Below, piece by piece: positions 10,720 through 21,865 of a stretch of DNA of 64,000 nucleotides; the first letter of the stretch is position 1; every line of letters begins with the position of its first letter. The stretch spans positions 9,062,884-9,126,883 of the forward strand of contig NC_077235.1 in assembly GCF_027887165.1 (NCBI RefSeq). Direction: 5' to 3'. The translations under genes were made by a program, and so were the position numbers. The stretch comes from Monodelphis domestica (lineage: Eukaryota > Chordata > Mammalia > Didelphimorphia > Didelphidae). The notes under the pieces are model-generated. The model did not search any database. It saw only the letters and a program-made list of their open reading frames with translations, and was not told the DNA's origin.

Positions 10720-12897
10720 TTTTAATTAAATGTATTTGTTTTAAAGTATTTTTCCAAGCTTGCACAATTCATGTTCTTTCCCTCCCCCTTCCCGAAGTTG
10801 ACAAGCAATTCTGCTGGGTTATGCATGTATTATCACTCAATGCCTTTTTCCATATTATTCATTTTTGTAATAGAGTCATCTTTTAAAACAAAGCCCCCAA
10901 ATCATATACCCGTATAAACAAGTGTTATACATAAACATATGTTTTTTACTGCCTTTCTACTCCCACAGTTCTTCCTCTGGAAGTGGATAGCATTCTTTCT
11001 CATAAGCTCCTCAGAATTGTCCTGGATCATTGCATTGCTGCTAGTAGCAAAAGCGATTACATTTGATTGTCCCATAATGTTTCAGTCTGTGTACACTGTC
11101 CTTGTTCTGCTCCTCTCAATCTGCATTAATTCCTGGAGGTCCTTCCAGTTCCCATGGAATCCCTCCAGTTCATCATTCCTTTGAGCACAATAGTATTCCA
11201 TCACCAACATATACCATAATTTGTTCAGTCATTCCCCAATTGTAGGGCATCCCCTCATTTTCCAGTTTTTGCCACCACAAAGAGCATGGTACGGTTATAA
11301 ATATTTTTGTACAAACATTTAACAAAATCTCTTTGCAGTATAAACCTAGTAGAAGTATTGCTGGATCAAAGGGTATGCATTCTTTTAAAGCCCTTTCAGC
11401 ATAATTCTAAATAACCTTCCAGAATGACTGGATTAATTCACAACTCCACCAGCAATGCATTAGTGTCCCCATTTTGTCACATCCTCTCCAACATTTATTA
11501 TTTTCCTTTACTGTCATATTGGCCAGTCTGCTAGGTGTGAAGTGGTACCTCAGAGTTGCTTTGATTTGCATCTCTGCAATCAGGAGGGATTTAGAATATT
11601 TTTTTCATGTGATTATTGATAGTTTTCATTTCTTCACCTGAAAACAGCCTATTCATATTCCTTGACCATTTTCAATTGGGGAATAGCTGATTTCTTGTAC
11701 ATTTCACTTAGTTCCTTATATATTTGGGAAATTAGACCTTTTCCAGAGAATTTTGTTATCAATTTTTTGCCCAGTTTGTTGCTTCACTTCTAATTTTGTT
11801 TGCATTGGTTTTGTTTGCACAAAACCTTTTAAATATAATCAACATTATTGGTTTTACATCTTGTAATGTTCTATATTCTTGCTTTGTCTTAAATTCTTTC
11901 CTTTCCCATAGATCTGACATGTATACTATTCTGTGTTCCCCCAATTTGCTTATAGTTTCCTCCTTTATATTCAAGTCATTCACCCATTCTGAGTTTATCT
12001 TGCTGTAGGATGTGAGGTGTTGATCTAAACCTAATCTCTCCCACACTGTCTTCCAATTTTCCCAGCAGTTTTTTTTTTTACCAAATGGTAGATTTTTGGT
12101 CCCCAAAGCTGGGATCTTTGGGCTTATCATAGACTGTCTTGCTGAGGTCACTTACCCCAAGTCTATTCTACTGATCCTCCTTTCTGTCTCTTAGCCAGTA
12201 CCAAATTGTTTTGATGATCACTGCTTTATAGTATAGTTTGACATCTGGGACTGCTAGGCCCCCATCCTTCATTTTTTTCATTATTTCCCTGGATATTCTT
12301 GATCTTTTGTTCTTCCAGATAAACTTTGTTATAATTTTTTTCTAATTAAGTAAAGAAGTTTCTTGGTAGTTTGATAGGCACAGCACTGAATAAATAAATC
12401 CATTTGGGTAGGATTGTCATTTGTATTATGTTAGCTCATCCTACCCATGAGCAATCAAGGTTTTTCCAATTGATCAAGTCTAGTTTTAGTTGTGTGGAGA
12501 GTGTTTTGTAGTTGTGTTCATATAGTTCCTGTGTTTGTCTCAGCAGATAGATTCCTAAGTATTTTATATTGTCTAGGATGATTTTTAATGGAATTTCTCT
12601 TTCTAATTCTTGCTGCTGAGATGTGTTGGAAATATATAGAAATGCTGCTGACTTATGTGGCTTTATTTTGTATCCTGCAACTTTGCTAAAGTTATTCTAA
12701 GTATTATCTATAATGAGTGATAGTTTAGTTTCCTCGTTGCCTACTTTTAATTTCTCAATTGCTTTTTCTTCTCTAATTCCTACTGCTGGCATTTCTAGAA
12801 CAATGTTCAATAATGGAGGTGATAATGGGCATCCTGCTTCACTCCTGATCTTATTGGGAAGGCTTCTAACTTGATCCCCATTGCACATGATACTTGC
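10720..12897 (-). mobile_element. 5'-truncated L1 (ORF2 RT C-terminal half and 3' UTR)
   Basis: On the minus strand it begins inside the reverse-transcriptase part of ORF2 (12888-12697 reads as the segment upstream of the catalytic Asp pair). It runs through the ORF2 C-terminal region, with stops and frameshifts, to the 3' UTR and a T-run at 10720. Imperfect 14-bp duplications CTAGAGCCTTATTT (10706-10719) and CTAGGGACTTATTT (12898-12911) bound it. Confidence 0.85.
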
Positions 12898-13022
12898 CTA
12901 GGGACTTATTTCTTAAGGCTTTTTCCTCTGTTACTAGGTCTAATTACATAGACTTTCAAACCATTAATCTGCTCCTAATTTCTGCTCATCTCAGGAAAGA
13001 ACTGGACAACTTATTTTCTTTC

Positions 13023-13310
13023 TTTTTTAAACCCTTATTTTACGTCTTAGAATATCGATTCTAAGACAGAAAATAAGATGTTATTGTGGTGGTTGTTATA
13101 TAGAGTCAGCATGACTTAGTGAAGAGAATGCTGGATTGGAAATCAGGAAGACTGAATTCCTCCTCAGACTCTCTAAATAGTACAGACTCTTATCTGTAAA
13201 ATGGGGATAATGGCAGCATCTACCTCACAGGGTTATCATAAGACTCAAATGAAATACTGGATGTAAAGTGCTAATAAACAGTGGTATGATAGTAAATGTT
13301 TAACTGATTC
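13023..13310 (+). repeat. SINE1 tail fragment (13023-13085, minus) and THER1/MIR copy (13105-13310, plus)
   Basis: The first piece is only the reversed 3' end of a SINE1-type element. The second has CATGACTTAGTGAAGAGAATGCTGG, TTATCTGTAAAATGGGGATAATGG and ATGTAAAGTGCTAATAAA in MIR order. Confidence 0.6.
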
Positions 13311-13576
13311 TTTGAAAAAATCTCAACAACTCTCTACACACACATATACGTTTGTTCTAAATTTTACTGATATAAAGGATATATAACACACAGTTTACAA
13401 ATAAAGAGTACATAATACTATATTTTGGAAATCCACAGAGCCACTCGATTCTCACATAATGCTTCTGTTGATTCTTGTGTTCAAAGCTAATGGATGTGGT
13501 TATGACTCAACCAAGATTTGACAATAAACTTAATGGAGAAAGAGTTAAAGGACTGGGATGCAAATCAAGCAGTATC

Positions 13577-13733
13577 AAGGTAAAGATTTGATCAGTTGGA
13601 TAAGTTGAAATACATTCCATTTAATAAAAATAATTAATTGAATTCTCTTCCTAAGAATGTTATTAGAAAATATAATCCAGCACATGAACATGTATTTTAT
13701 TGGACAGAAACAATAATGAAAACATGCAGCTCA
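13577..13733 (+). repeat. Inverted-repeat arm 1 (partner at 14088-14240)
   Basis: About 155 bases match the reverse complement of 14088-14240 at roughly 80% by eye. Shared blocks include AGAAAATATAATC, ACACATGAACATGT and ACAATAATGAAAACAT. Both arms cover the same part of the KIAA1586-like frame, so one segment was duplicated in reverse. Confidence 0.8.
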
Positions 13734-14087
13734 AGCATCCTAGTCCTCTAGCTCTTTTCCCTTAAGTTTATTGTCTTTAAAGCTCACAGAGGAGCTGCTG
13801 TTAAACTCTTTTTCATCCTTGTATAAATTATATTCATTAAATTGGAATTTCTTCCAGCATCAGCACCACAGACTGCAACAGCACTGTGTCTTTTAACTTT
13901 TCCTGTGGTTGGGTGGATTGGAATTTGGTTTGATTTGCATTGTTATCTCAAAATTCTGAAAATCGTTCAAATCAATTTTATGTTTTAAAAGGCCACTTAA
14001 ATAATACATTTTTACTTGCACCAGATGTCCATGGGGAAATCAGTTCTTCATAAAGCCACGTAAAGGATCCCAGTAAATAATCTGAAA

Positions 14088-14240
14088 TGTTTTCATTATT
14101 GTCCTGTCCACTAAAAGACATGTTCATGTGTTAGATGATTATATTTTCTAGTAACATTCCCAGGAAGATTATTCAGTTCATTATTTTCATCAAATGGAAA
14201 GTCTTTAAACTCCTCCAACTTATCAAATCTTCACCTTGAG
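14088..14240 (-). repeat. Inverted-repeat arm 2 (partner at 13577-13733)
   Basis: Reverse partner of the previous entry; about 355 bases separate the arms. This arm is in frame order with the main minus-strand transposase remnant, so it is probably the original location. Confidence 0.8.
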
Positions 14241-16435
14241 ATTCACGCCCTCTAATACCAATCTTTAAATTTCCCAAAGCTCTTATGGTACATTAGATTA
14301 GGCTTTTTGTTTTCTGAATGTTAGTTACCTTGAGGGCAACACAATTAAAAGTAATGAAAATTCTTTGACTATGTCCATTGTTACAGCGATGTCTTACAAG
14401 AAATTAATATCAACTAATCTTTTGCCGGACTATGATAAGGAGAAGAGAAATGCAGGCTATTCACACCATTCAGAAATAGCATAAACTACATGTTGCCCAT
14501 CTCAATCCCAATACTCGACCAATTTTAGTCATTTCCATTTTAATGGAAATTTCATTTCTTTAGTCACAGTTTCTAAGTCATTTTGATTTTTATTAGATTG
14601 ATAAGTAGAATAAAATGATTCACTTCTCTTATTTCAGATATTTAATGGTTAAATATTAATTACAAGTGATGGTTTAAACAATGCCAACTAATGATTTTAG
14701 GAAAATTTCCCAACAAATTTGCAGCTACTCAAGGCTTTCTTCTTGCATTGTATTAGCACCTTAAGAACAAAATGCTATTAAGTTTGCTTTTAAGTATTCA
14801 TTATTAAAGTCGCAATTATTTCAAGTAGACATTAATGTATTGAAAATACATTCCTCTGTGATTGATACCAATTCTTTCAAGGCAACAAATAACTTTTACC
14901 GCTGTAGGAGCTGACTGAATTGCACACTGGAGACAAATTGCTAGGATGCTTGTCTTGCAAACTGTAGATAATGTCTTGTTAATTATGATACAGATTTTGG
15001 CATTCTCCTCCATAAGATTCTTAAATATCTTCATTTTCATTTCTTTGCAATATGTTCTGCTTATTACTATCCCATGTGCATAAACAATTGCCAATGTATA
15101 CTCTATTTTTCTCTTATAATTCTATTGCCACCTCAGTATCACATAAAGGCCTATAACATTCAACCAAACTGTAAACAGTATGGAAAATTTTTATGAATTT
15201 TTATCACTTAATCATTGATATTTTCATTGTTTATTTTATGCATTGCACAAACTGGACATTGTCATTGGCTACATTTTAAAAACACATCTTGAATTTTAGT
15301 ATGGGCTTTAGAATAATCATATTCTTTTTTTTTTCTCTGTGGAAAAATCTGCCTGGTAATTTTAGAATTGCCATCTGAGGTTTCTAAATATAAGTTCCAG
15401 TCCTTGGACATTCAGACATGCTTTTCCGCTATTATTCCAAAATGCTGAATTATCAAACCATCCTTCAACATCCTAATTTACCTTCTTTTATTTCAAGCCA
15501 TTTGTGCTGTTCTATAAACACAAATGCTTGTTTTCATTCCTGAAATCTCAATCCTGAAGTACAAGATGAGTTATTTTTTCCTTTGATGAAACATGATGGA
15601 TTATTTTTCAATGATTTGGTCATTTGATAGATATGAAATTTGGTTTTGATGCACCACAGTCATTTTCATTCCCATCATTCTTTTCTTCTCTCATCTTCTA
15701 TGCATGAACAAAAACAATAGCTCATGCTGTTGTTTCGGCATTTTAGAGAGAAGAATCTGAAAAATAAGTTCCTATTTCATTAGCAAAATTCAGAATACTA
15801 CTTGAAGGTAAACATTTCAGGGAATGATGTCTTTATATCATTTTCAAAATCACACATCTGAGGTTAATTCACCTTGTTTTTTGTTTATACCTATAACTTC
15901 AATGTGACTTGCTATTTCTTGCAAAGTCCAACATTAGTTTCTTCCAATTCTGTTGCTAACAATAGCATCACAGTCAGACTCTTAACGAGATGCTTGAATA
16001 CTCTCTGGTTCGGCAAAGAAGTTATTCATGTTTTGTTGATGAACAACCAGAATTCTGACATGACTGTTGGCCGTTTTTTTCATTTACATCAACGAACGAA
16101 CGAGTAAGATGAAAGCCAATGTGTTGTGTTCTTCAATGAGCTGAGCAACTTCTTTGTTGCATTGGATAGTAATTTTAAAATACCAGAAAAATATGTCCAC
16201 ACGCTTTTGTGTGTTCTTCTCATTGTGACATGACACACTTAAAAGCTTACTCTCCATCATCAACATTTCTCCATCACTTTCTTAAGTCTAGCAAGTCAAA
16301 AAAGAATAAATCAAGCCCTGATGTGTAGCATTTTGTCCATTTTTGTGGTGTAAGTCCTCCTCCATGGCCTATTTCAAGCTATCAGTGTAATGTCTCTAAA
16401 CCCAGAGCTGGGAAGAGAAGGACAGGATTATATAA

Positions 16436-16516
16436 TATTTTATATATATTTATAATATGTATTTATAATATACATATTATAATATGATAATAATAAATAA
16501 TATATAATATAATATA
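16436..16516. repeat. AT-rich simple repeat
   Basis: An almost pure A/T run of ATATTTATAATA-like units. It lies just after the end of the hAT-like remnant. Confidence 0.85.
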
Positions 16517-16857
16517 GAGTGTTGTTATAGTATTTCCATCATAATCAGAAATAACTTCAAGAAAATAGATAATACTTAAATGACAGAAAATAAATTAGGA
16601 AGTAATGAGTTTTGAGTGTTTGCTACTTTTGTTTTTAGTAGAATTTAATTGTAAGTTTAAAAAACTTATTTTTTAATAATGGCAGTCTCTAACGACTGGC
16701 TTGAAAAATTCCTGAAAATCTAACAATCATCTCTTCCAAGCTGGCATGAGCTGCCTCTAGTAAACTACTTTGCATAAATAAGAGCTCTGGGTGGGATTAG
16801 AAACATCCCAAACCGAGGGATCACAGTGGAAGATTTGCTATTTGGGAGTTCTAGAAA

Positions 16858-17015
16858 AGATTTAGTACTATTTGGGCCATCTAGTCCAACCCCCTTATTT
16901 TACAAAGGTGGAAACTGAGGCTCAGGGAAGGGAAGGGACTTGTCCAAGGTCCCACAGGCAGCAAATGACAGAGGGAGAATTATCTGCAATCCATCAATCT
17001 TTCCACTGTACCTGG
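16858..17015 (-). repeat. MIR-type SINE fragment
   Basis: Reverse-MIR blocks ATCTAGTCCAACCCCCTTATTTTACAAAGG, GAAACTGAGGCTCAG and ACTTGTCCAAGGTCCCACAGGCAG occur in order. Confidence 0.65.
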
Positions 17016-17214
17016 CTTTAAGATCTATACTTGGATATTTCAAACATCTTTTTGCTAGAGAGCTTTGTGAATTGTTAGGGTCAAAGGATTCATCTCCTGG
17101 CAGCCCCGCCTGTGCTCATAAGGCGCTCTGCACTTAGCTAGGCTAGTCCTCCACTAACAGGCAGAGGCATTTTCAGACCTATGCCTTTATTCCCATAGTC
17201 ATTCAGCTGCCAAG

Positions 17215-17720
17215 TCTTGCTGCCTCAACTTCCAGCACATCCCCTATCCATTCCCTTCACACAGCCAGCACCCTGGCTCAGGTCATCAGCACCTCCTTCC
17301 CCTTTATTGATCTTCCTGTCTCATCTCTCCCTTTTCCAGCCCATCCAGAGTGGCATTGCTAGAGCAAATCTGATCAGGCCACTCCCTCCATATCTCTCTG
17401 TTTGGCATATGAAGCCTTTCCTGACCTGACCCCCTTACATAGCTTGTATACACAGAATTTTGAGGCTAGAAATGCATCTAATATTGTATGTCTTGTCTGT
17501 CCCTGGAGGACCAACCTGGCAGAGTGAGTAGGGAGGTGATCACCAGGGCATGAATCCATAACGCCCCTTCCTATATACAATGGCCAAGTGTTTGCCTGGA
17601 ATGCTATCTTCTCACCTCAACCTTCTACAACCCTTCATTTCCTTCAAAGTTCAGTTCAAACTCTGCCTTCTACATGAGGCCTTCCCTGAGCCGCCCCAGC
17701 TGCTAGGGTGTCCCATGAAA
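17215..17720 (+). repeat. L2 LINE 3' fragment
   Basis: L2-type phrases appear in order: CACACAGCCAGCACCCTGGC, CAGAGTGGCATTGCTAGAGCAAATCTGATCAGG, CCACTCCCTCC, then TTCAAAGTTCAGTTCAAACTCTGCCTTC and GAGGCCTTCCCTGAGC. It is an ancient copy. Confidence 0.7.
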
Positions 17721-17734
17721 TTACCTTCTATCTT

Positions 17735-17875
17735 CTCTTTTTATAGGCAATTGGGGTTAAGTGACTTTCCCAGGGTCACACAGCTAGGAAGTATCTCTTA
17801 AGTCATATTTGAACACAGGACTTCCCATTTCCAGGCCTGACTCTCTTTCCACTGAGCTACCCAGCTTCCCCCTTT
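17735..17875 (-). repeat. SINE1/WSINE1-type SINE (5' portion)
   Basis: The reversed core GACTTTCCCAGGGTCACACAGCTAGGAAGT and head CTGAGCTACCCAGCTTCCCCC are clear. The 3' tail is missing. Confidence 0.75.
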
Positions 17876-17924
17876 TATCTCTTTTATAGATATTTAGTAG
17901 TTTCTTACTTATATACAGGTTCTT

Positions 17925-18083
17925 CCCCAATTAAGTCCTTACCATCTGCCTTGGAATCAGCACTCTCTATTGGGGACTTGCCCAGGGTCACATTGCTAAG
18001 AAGTATCCAAGGCCAGATTTGAACCCATGTTCTCCTGACTCTAAGACTGGCTCTCTATCCATTATGCCACCTAGCTGCCCTTT
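17925..18083 (-). repeat. SINE1/WSINE1-type SINE
   Basis: A reversed diverged copy: CTTACCATCTGCCTTGGAATCAGCA, then GGACTTGCCCAGGGTCACA and CCACCTAGCTGCCCTTT. A middle segment of about 30 bases is lacking. Confidence 0.75.
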
Positions 18084-18793
18084 ATTTTAAAAATGTAATA
18101 TTATCTATGTCTTATTGTATTTTTTGGTTAAATATTTCCCAAATACACTTGCATGTGATTTACTCTGATCTTATCCACTCATAGTCTCTATCACACTAAA
18201 TATGTGGAATAAAAATGTATTTTAAAATGTTTATATGATAGATTTGGAATAATTCTAGGCAGCAAAGTTTGAGAATCTCCACTACTTACAGTAGCAGAGC
18301 AGCAAGCAGAAAAAGAAGAAGAATCTCCAGTATGCTGGCTTTGTGGGTGTTTTTAGCAGTTTCAAGTGAAATCTGAAGCCAATGTCAATAACCATTAAGA
18401 GGGAGCCACAGATAAGGATTTGTCTGAGAGGGAGAAATTGAAAAGGCTTTCTATAAGTAATGACTGATAAACAACTATATGGACATGCAGATGGTGCTGA
18501 AAACCCTGGTTGAAAGGCGAAAGGTGAGTGCCTAGTGGAAAGAAGGAGCTGAACTGGAATAAAGGAGTTGCAAGGAGAAACCTTGGTTCCAGAGGACAAA
18601 TGCTGAGGTGGGGAACTCTAGGTGCTGAATAGTGCATGCACACTGCCAGAAGTGAGGGTATATTTCTCTTGGGAAGTGAATTTTATAAGATCAATAGGTA
18701 AAAGTTGTGATAAAAGGAAACATGGTTGAAAAGGAGGAGGGACTACCTGAAAAAAATTAAGGAGCCATGAATTGGTTTCAATCTACATTAACA
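18084..18793. other. No gene or nameable repeat
   Basis: Intergenic sequence with only short chance frames. Confidence 0.5.
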
Positions 18794-18931
18794 CAGGGAG
18801 CAGCTGTGTTGCTCAGTGGATCAAGAGCCAGTCCTAGAGATGGAAGGTCCTAGGTTCAAATTTGGCCTCAGAAACTTCCTAGCTGTGTGACCCTGGGCAA
18901 GTCACTTGACCCCCATTGCCTAGCCCTAGGA
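18794..18931 (+). repeat. SINE1/WSINE1-type SINE, 3'-truncated
   Basis: A near-consensus head and core from GGGAGCAGCTGTGTTGC to CCATTGCCTAGCCCTA, then an abrupt change to other sequence. The tail is missing, which suggests a deletion or a truncated copy. Confidence 0.85.
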
Positions 18932-20109
18932 GATTTGCCTAGGAGATCCACTGAAGGACTTTCACTTGATTTTAAAAGGCATGCTTTTATTTCTTTGTTT
19001 GTTTGATTTTTAATAAATAACTGAAACTGGAAAAAAGTCCAGAGAAGGAAACAAAAATGGTCTGAAGGATGGAACAGCTTCTCTAAAAATAGCCTCAAAC
19101 CAATCAGAATTCTTCAATTTGAAAATGGAAGGAACAGCCCCAGTGGATATGATCACAGGCTATGATCAAATGAGCTCATAATTACAAAGCACCATCTAAA
19201 TGTTGGCTGTTATCAGTGTAGTGGGCTTTGCAAACAGTGAACACAGCCCCAGGAGTCAGACGCGCCTGGGTGAACCAGCTGGGGTGGATGGGAGCCCCCT
19301 TGTGCTCCTTCTCCCTTGCCATTCCCAGTCTCTTCCCTCTTCTTCCTCTCCTGCCTCTCTCTCTGTCCTCCTTGCTCCCATCCTCTCCACCTCAGAGCAG
19401 CACACATAGTTTGAGGCAAAGTCTGAGGGCTCCTGATTGCCAGCTCACCGAGCTGAGATGAATTTCCTGACATGGAGAATTTGCTATCGGCTATTTGGCT
19501 ATTTATTATCTTGGCCCAAGATGAAAGGACTAGACCCATGTCTAAGGCCACAAGTCCTTACTCCAAGGGAATTCCTCCCTTTTGCCACTTTTTATTATCT
19601 CCATAGTCCCATTTCTCAGGCGCCCACCCTTTCTGGCTAGCCCACCCTGCTTCCCCCCTGCCTGCCTTAGGAGTCAAAGATTTGACTTTTCCTGCAGACT
19701 CTGCCACTGCTGCAGCAGGTCACTTCATTTCTCTGAGACTCCACCATGGACAACAGCTTGTTCTGCTTGAGGCATAAAAAGAACAGTTCTTTCCCTTTCT
19801 GAAGCACCTGGTCTACTCCTAATAAACGGTTGTTGAATTGAACTGAATTGTTAAGAGGTCTTAAAACACTTTTAGTTCTATTGCAAGGCTCTTCTCTGGC
19901 CATTACACTGACTCACTGCTGCCCTCCCAGGAGTGGAAAATCCATAGAAGTCAGTGAAGCATGGACTTGTTAAAGCTAAAACCGGGGCCTGTAGATACCC
20001 CACACTTCAAACCTTTTACTTGTTACTGAAGAGGAAACTGAGAGCACCTGAGAGCGGAAAAAACTGTGTAGGAGAGAGTGGGAGAAAGAACTTTGGACCA
20101 GTTACTTAC
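18932..20109. other. Intergenic sequence, no gene recognised
   Basis: The part at 19300-19400 is a CT-rich tract (TCTTCCCTCTTCTTCCTCTC). Overlapping open frames on both strands there have biased composition and no recognisable domain. Confidence 0.45.
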
Positions 20110-20400
20110 CATAATAGATTTTGAGCTGGAAGGGATCTATCTCCCAAGTCGCTTGATTTGTCCTCCTTTTACCTTTGAGGAGATTGAGACCCAAAGAAGT
20201 CACTTGACCAAGTAACAGTGAGAATTTGAACCCAGATCCTCTTACTCCAGCATAGGATTTCACTTCCGTGCCTTAGTTTCCTTAGTCATAAAATCAGGAG
20301 AGGAAAACCTAGAATACGTTACAAGGTTGTTGTCAGGAGTGAGACAAAGTTTGGAAAAGGTTTTGCAAATCATCTAGTTCTGCATAAATGTTAGCTTTCA
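20110..20400 (-). repeat. MIR-related fragments in both orientations
   Basis: 20110-20265 reads as reversed MIR (AGATTTTGAGCTGGAAGGGAT, GAGATTGAGACCCAAAGAAGTCAC). 20266-20400 reads forward (CTTAGTTTCCTTAGTCATAAAAT ... GCATAAATGTTAGCTTTC). Confidence 0.5.
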
Positions 20401-20614
20401 GTAGCAAAGTTTAGGAGTTGAATGCAAGTTTCTAAGTTCAGTACTTTTCCCCACCAGACCACCATATAGGCAAATAAAAACATTCAGTGCTTAACAATTG
20501 CTCACTGGACAGACAGTACTGGATGGGGTGGGGGTGGGGGACGGGGCCGACCTCTGACCACAGCAGAGGCTCCAAAGATTTATGTTCAAAGGCCTTATAA
20601 ATTGCAGGCTATTA

Positions 20615-20760
20615 TTATTCAGCCATTAAAGGAACTGGGAGTATTTAGCCTGGGGAAGGGAAGACTGATGAATGTTTGAAAGTTAATCTCACGGAACAGA
20701 GGTCAGTCTTGTTCTCTTTGTTCCCGGAAGGTTGGACTAGGTGTAAAGGGAGGAAGATGC
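20615..20760 (+). repeat. CR1/L3-type LINE fragment
   Basis: The phrase AACTGGGAGTATTTAGCCTGGGGAAGGGAAGACTG and the following GGTTGGACTAGGTG block follow the CR1/L3 3' part, in the same family as 1195-1420. Confidence 0.55.
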
Positions 20761-21513
20761 AAAGAGGCAAAGTTAGCCACCATAAGGGCTGTCCCCAAGC
20801 ACAGTGGGCTCTTGGGGGTGGGCTGGGAAGGGGTTCAGGTACGAGTTCGGCTAGACAGTCTGGAACATCGTTTGCAACTCAAAGCAGCTGTGATTCGGGG
20901 TGCCTGGGATGGGCTCGGAAAGACACGGGAACCGGGACTAAGATACCTGTGCTCACGTCCAGGAAAATGTCAAAATGCCTTGAGGCTACAGAAAGGGTAG
21001 AAAGCCTAAGCAAAGGGGAGAAAGTACCAAGTGCGTGGGTGGATAGGGTTTTCCGGGGACTATTGTTGAACCGGGCTCCAGACCTCCCAGTCCCTGGTAC
21101 CCCGGGCGTCAAAGCTCGCCCCGTTCCCGTCTGCCACAGTGGCCCTGGCAACCCCATCTTCCCTGGGACCGTCCGGGCTAAGGAGGCTGAAGGGGGCCGG
21201 AAGTAGCGGGCGGGGCAATCTGGGGTGCTACTCCACCCAGCGGATCCGATCCCGGATCGCCTTCCCTTCCCGAGATCGGGTGGCGGATCCGTCAGCCCCC
21301 TCCGGGGGCCCGAACTCTCGGGCTCTGCTTTTCTGTACTGGCCCTCCGCTCAGAGGAGACCCGGGTACAAGAGCCCAAGCGAGCTGGGATGCGGGCGGAG
21401 CCCTCCCGGGGACCACTTCCCCCTCCTCCGCCCCTTCCCGCGTGACCCTCGGGGGAGGAACACCCAGGCTATCCCGCGCGAGCCCGCGGTCCCAGGCTAA
21501 GGAGGCAAGCCGG

Positions 21514-21562
21514 AGGGCGGGGGTGGGGTGGGGGGGCGAAAGGGGCGGGGCCGGGGCGGGGC
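21514..21562 (+). promoter_or_regulatory. G-rich GC-box cluster with G-quadruplex potential
   Basis: Eight or more runs of three or more G occur within about 50 bases on the + strand, ending in two adjacent GC boxes. It lies about 180 bases upstream of the DOCK11 start codon. Such runs are typical Sp1 targets and can fold as quadruplexes. The folding is an inference. Confidence 0.6.
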
Positions 21563-21585
21563 CAGCCCGAGGCGCGAGCCCCGCG

Positions 21586-21695
21586 TGTAAGGAGAAGGAG
21601 GAGGAAGACGAGGAGGAGGAGGGCGGCGGCAGCGGCAGCAGCAGCAGCTGAGGCAGAGGCTGAAGCTGAGGCGGCGGCGGCTGCGGCTATAGTAC
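21586..21695 (+). repeat. Purine-rich and GGC/AGC low-complexity tract in the DOCK11 5' UTR
   Basis: A GGA/GAG run is followed by GGC and AGC triplet repeats, then a second GAGGC/GGC run. It ends about 50 bases upstream of the ATG and probably lies in the 5' UTR. Triplet tracts of this kind vary in length between individuals. Confidence 0.7.
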
Positions 21696-21721
21696 GCGCG
21701 CCCCGTCCCTGGCCGAGCTGA

Positions 21722-21865
<144 letters not shown>

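Larger units (their letters stand above)
13495..16330 (-). pseudogene. Decayed hAT-type transposase, KIAA1586-like
   Basis: The minus strand, read in pieces, resembles the KIAA1586 protein, a host gene thought to derive from a hAT transposase. At 15020-14830 the phrase ENAKICIIINKTLS..ILAICLQCAIQSAP matches the start of the RNase-H-like core. Near 14130-13990 there is ENISDYL...LYEELISPWTSGA. At 13850-13740 there is NEYNLYKDEKEF followed by a LRGKELED-like C-terminal motif. The order of pieces agrees with the protein, but stops and frameshifts are frequent. A further C-terminal piece, DLTINLMEKELKDWDA, is on the + strand at 13511-13560. It could be an old autonomous transposon or a rearranged retrocopy of the host gene. 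No terminal inverted repeats were identified. Confidence 0.65.

Noticed and set aside
18395..18643. Overlapping minus-strand frames with hydrophobic stretches
   Set aside because: Short, low-complexity, in unconserved intergenic sequence with no splice or promoter context.
20676..21206. 176-codon open frame upstream of the CpG island
   Set aside because: Partly over a CR1/L3 fragment, no domain, no conserved start.
21139..21651. 170-codon open frame just upstream of the DOCK11 start
   Set aside because: Composition reflects the GC-rich promoter and it ends before the ATG. It could at most be an upstream ORF if transcription began before 21139, which is unlikely.
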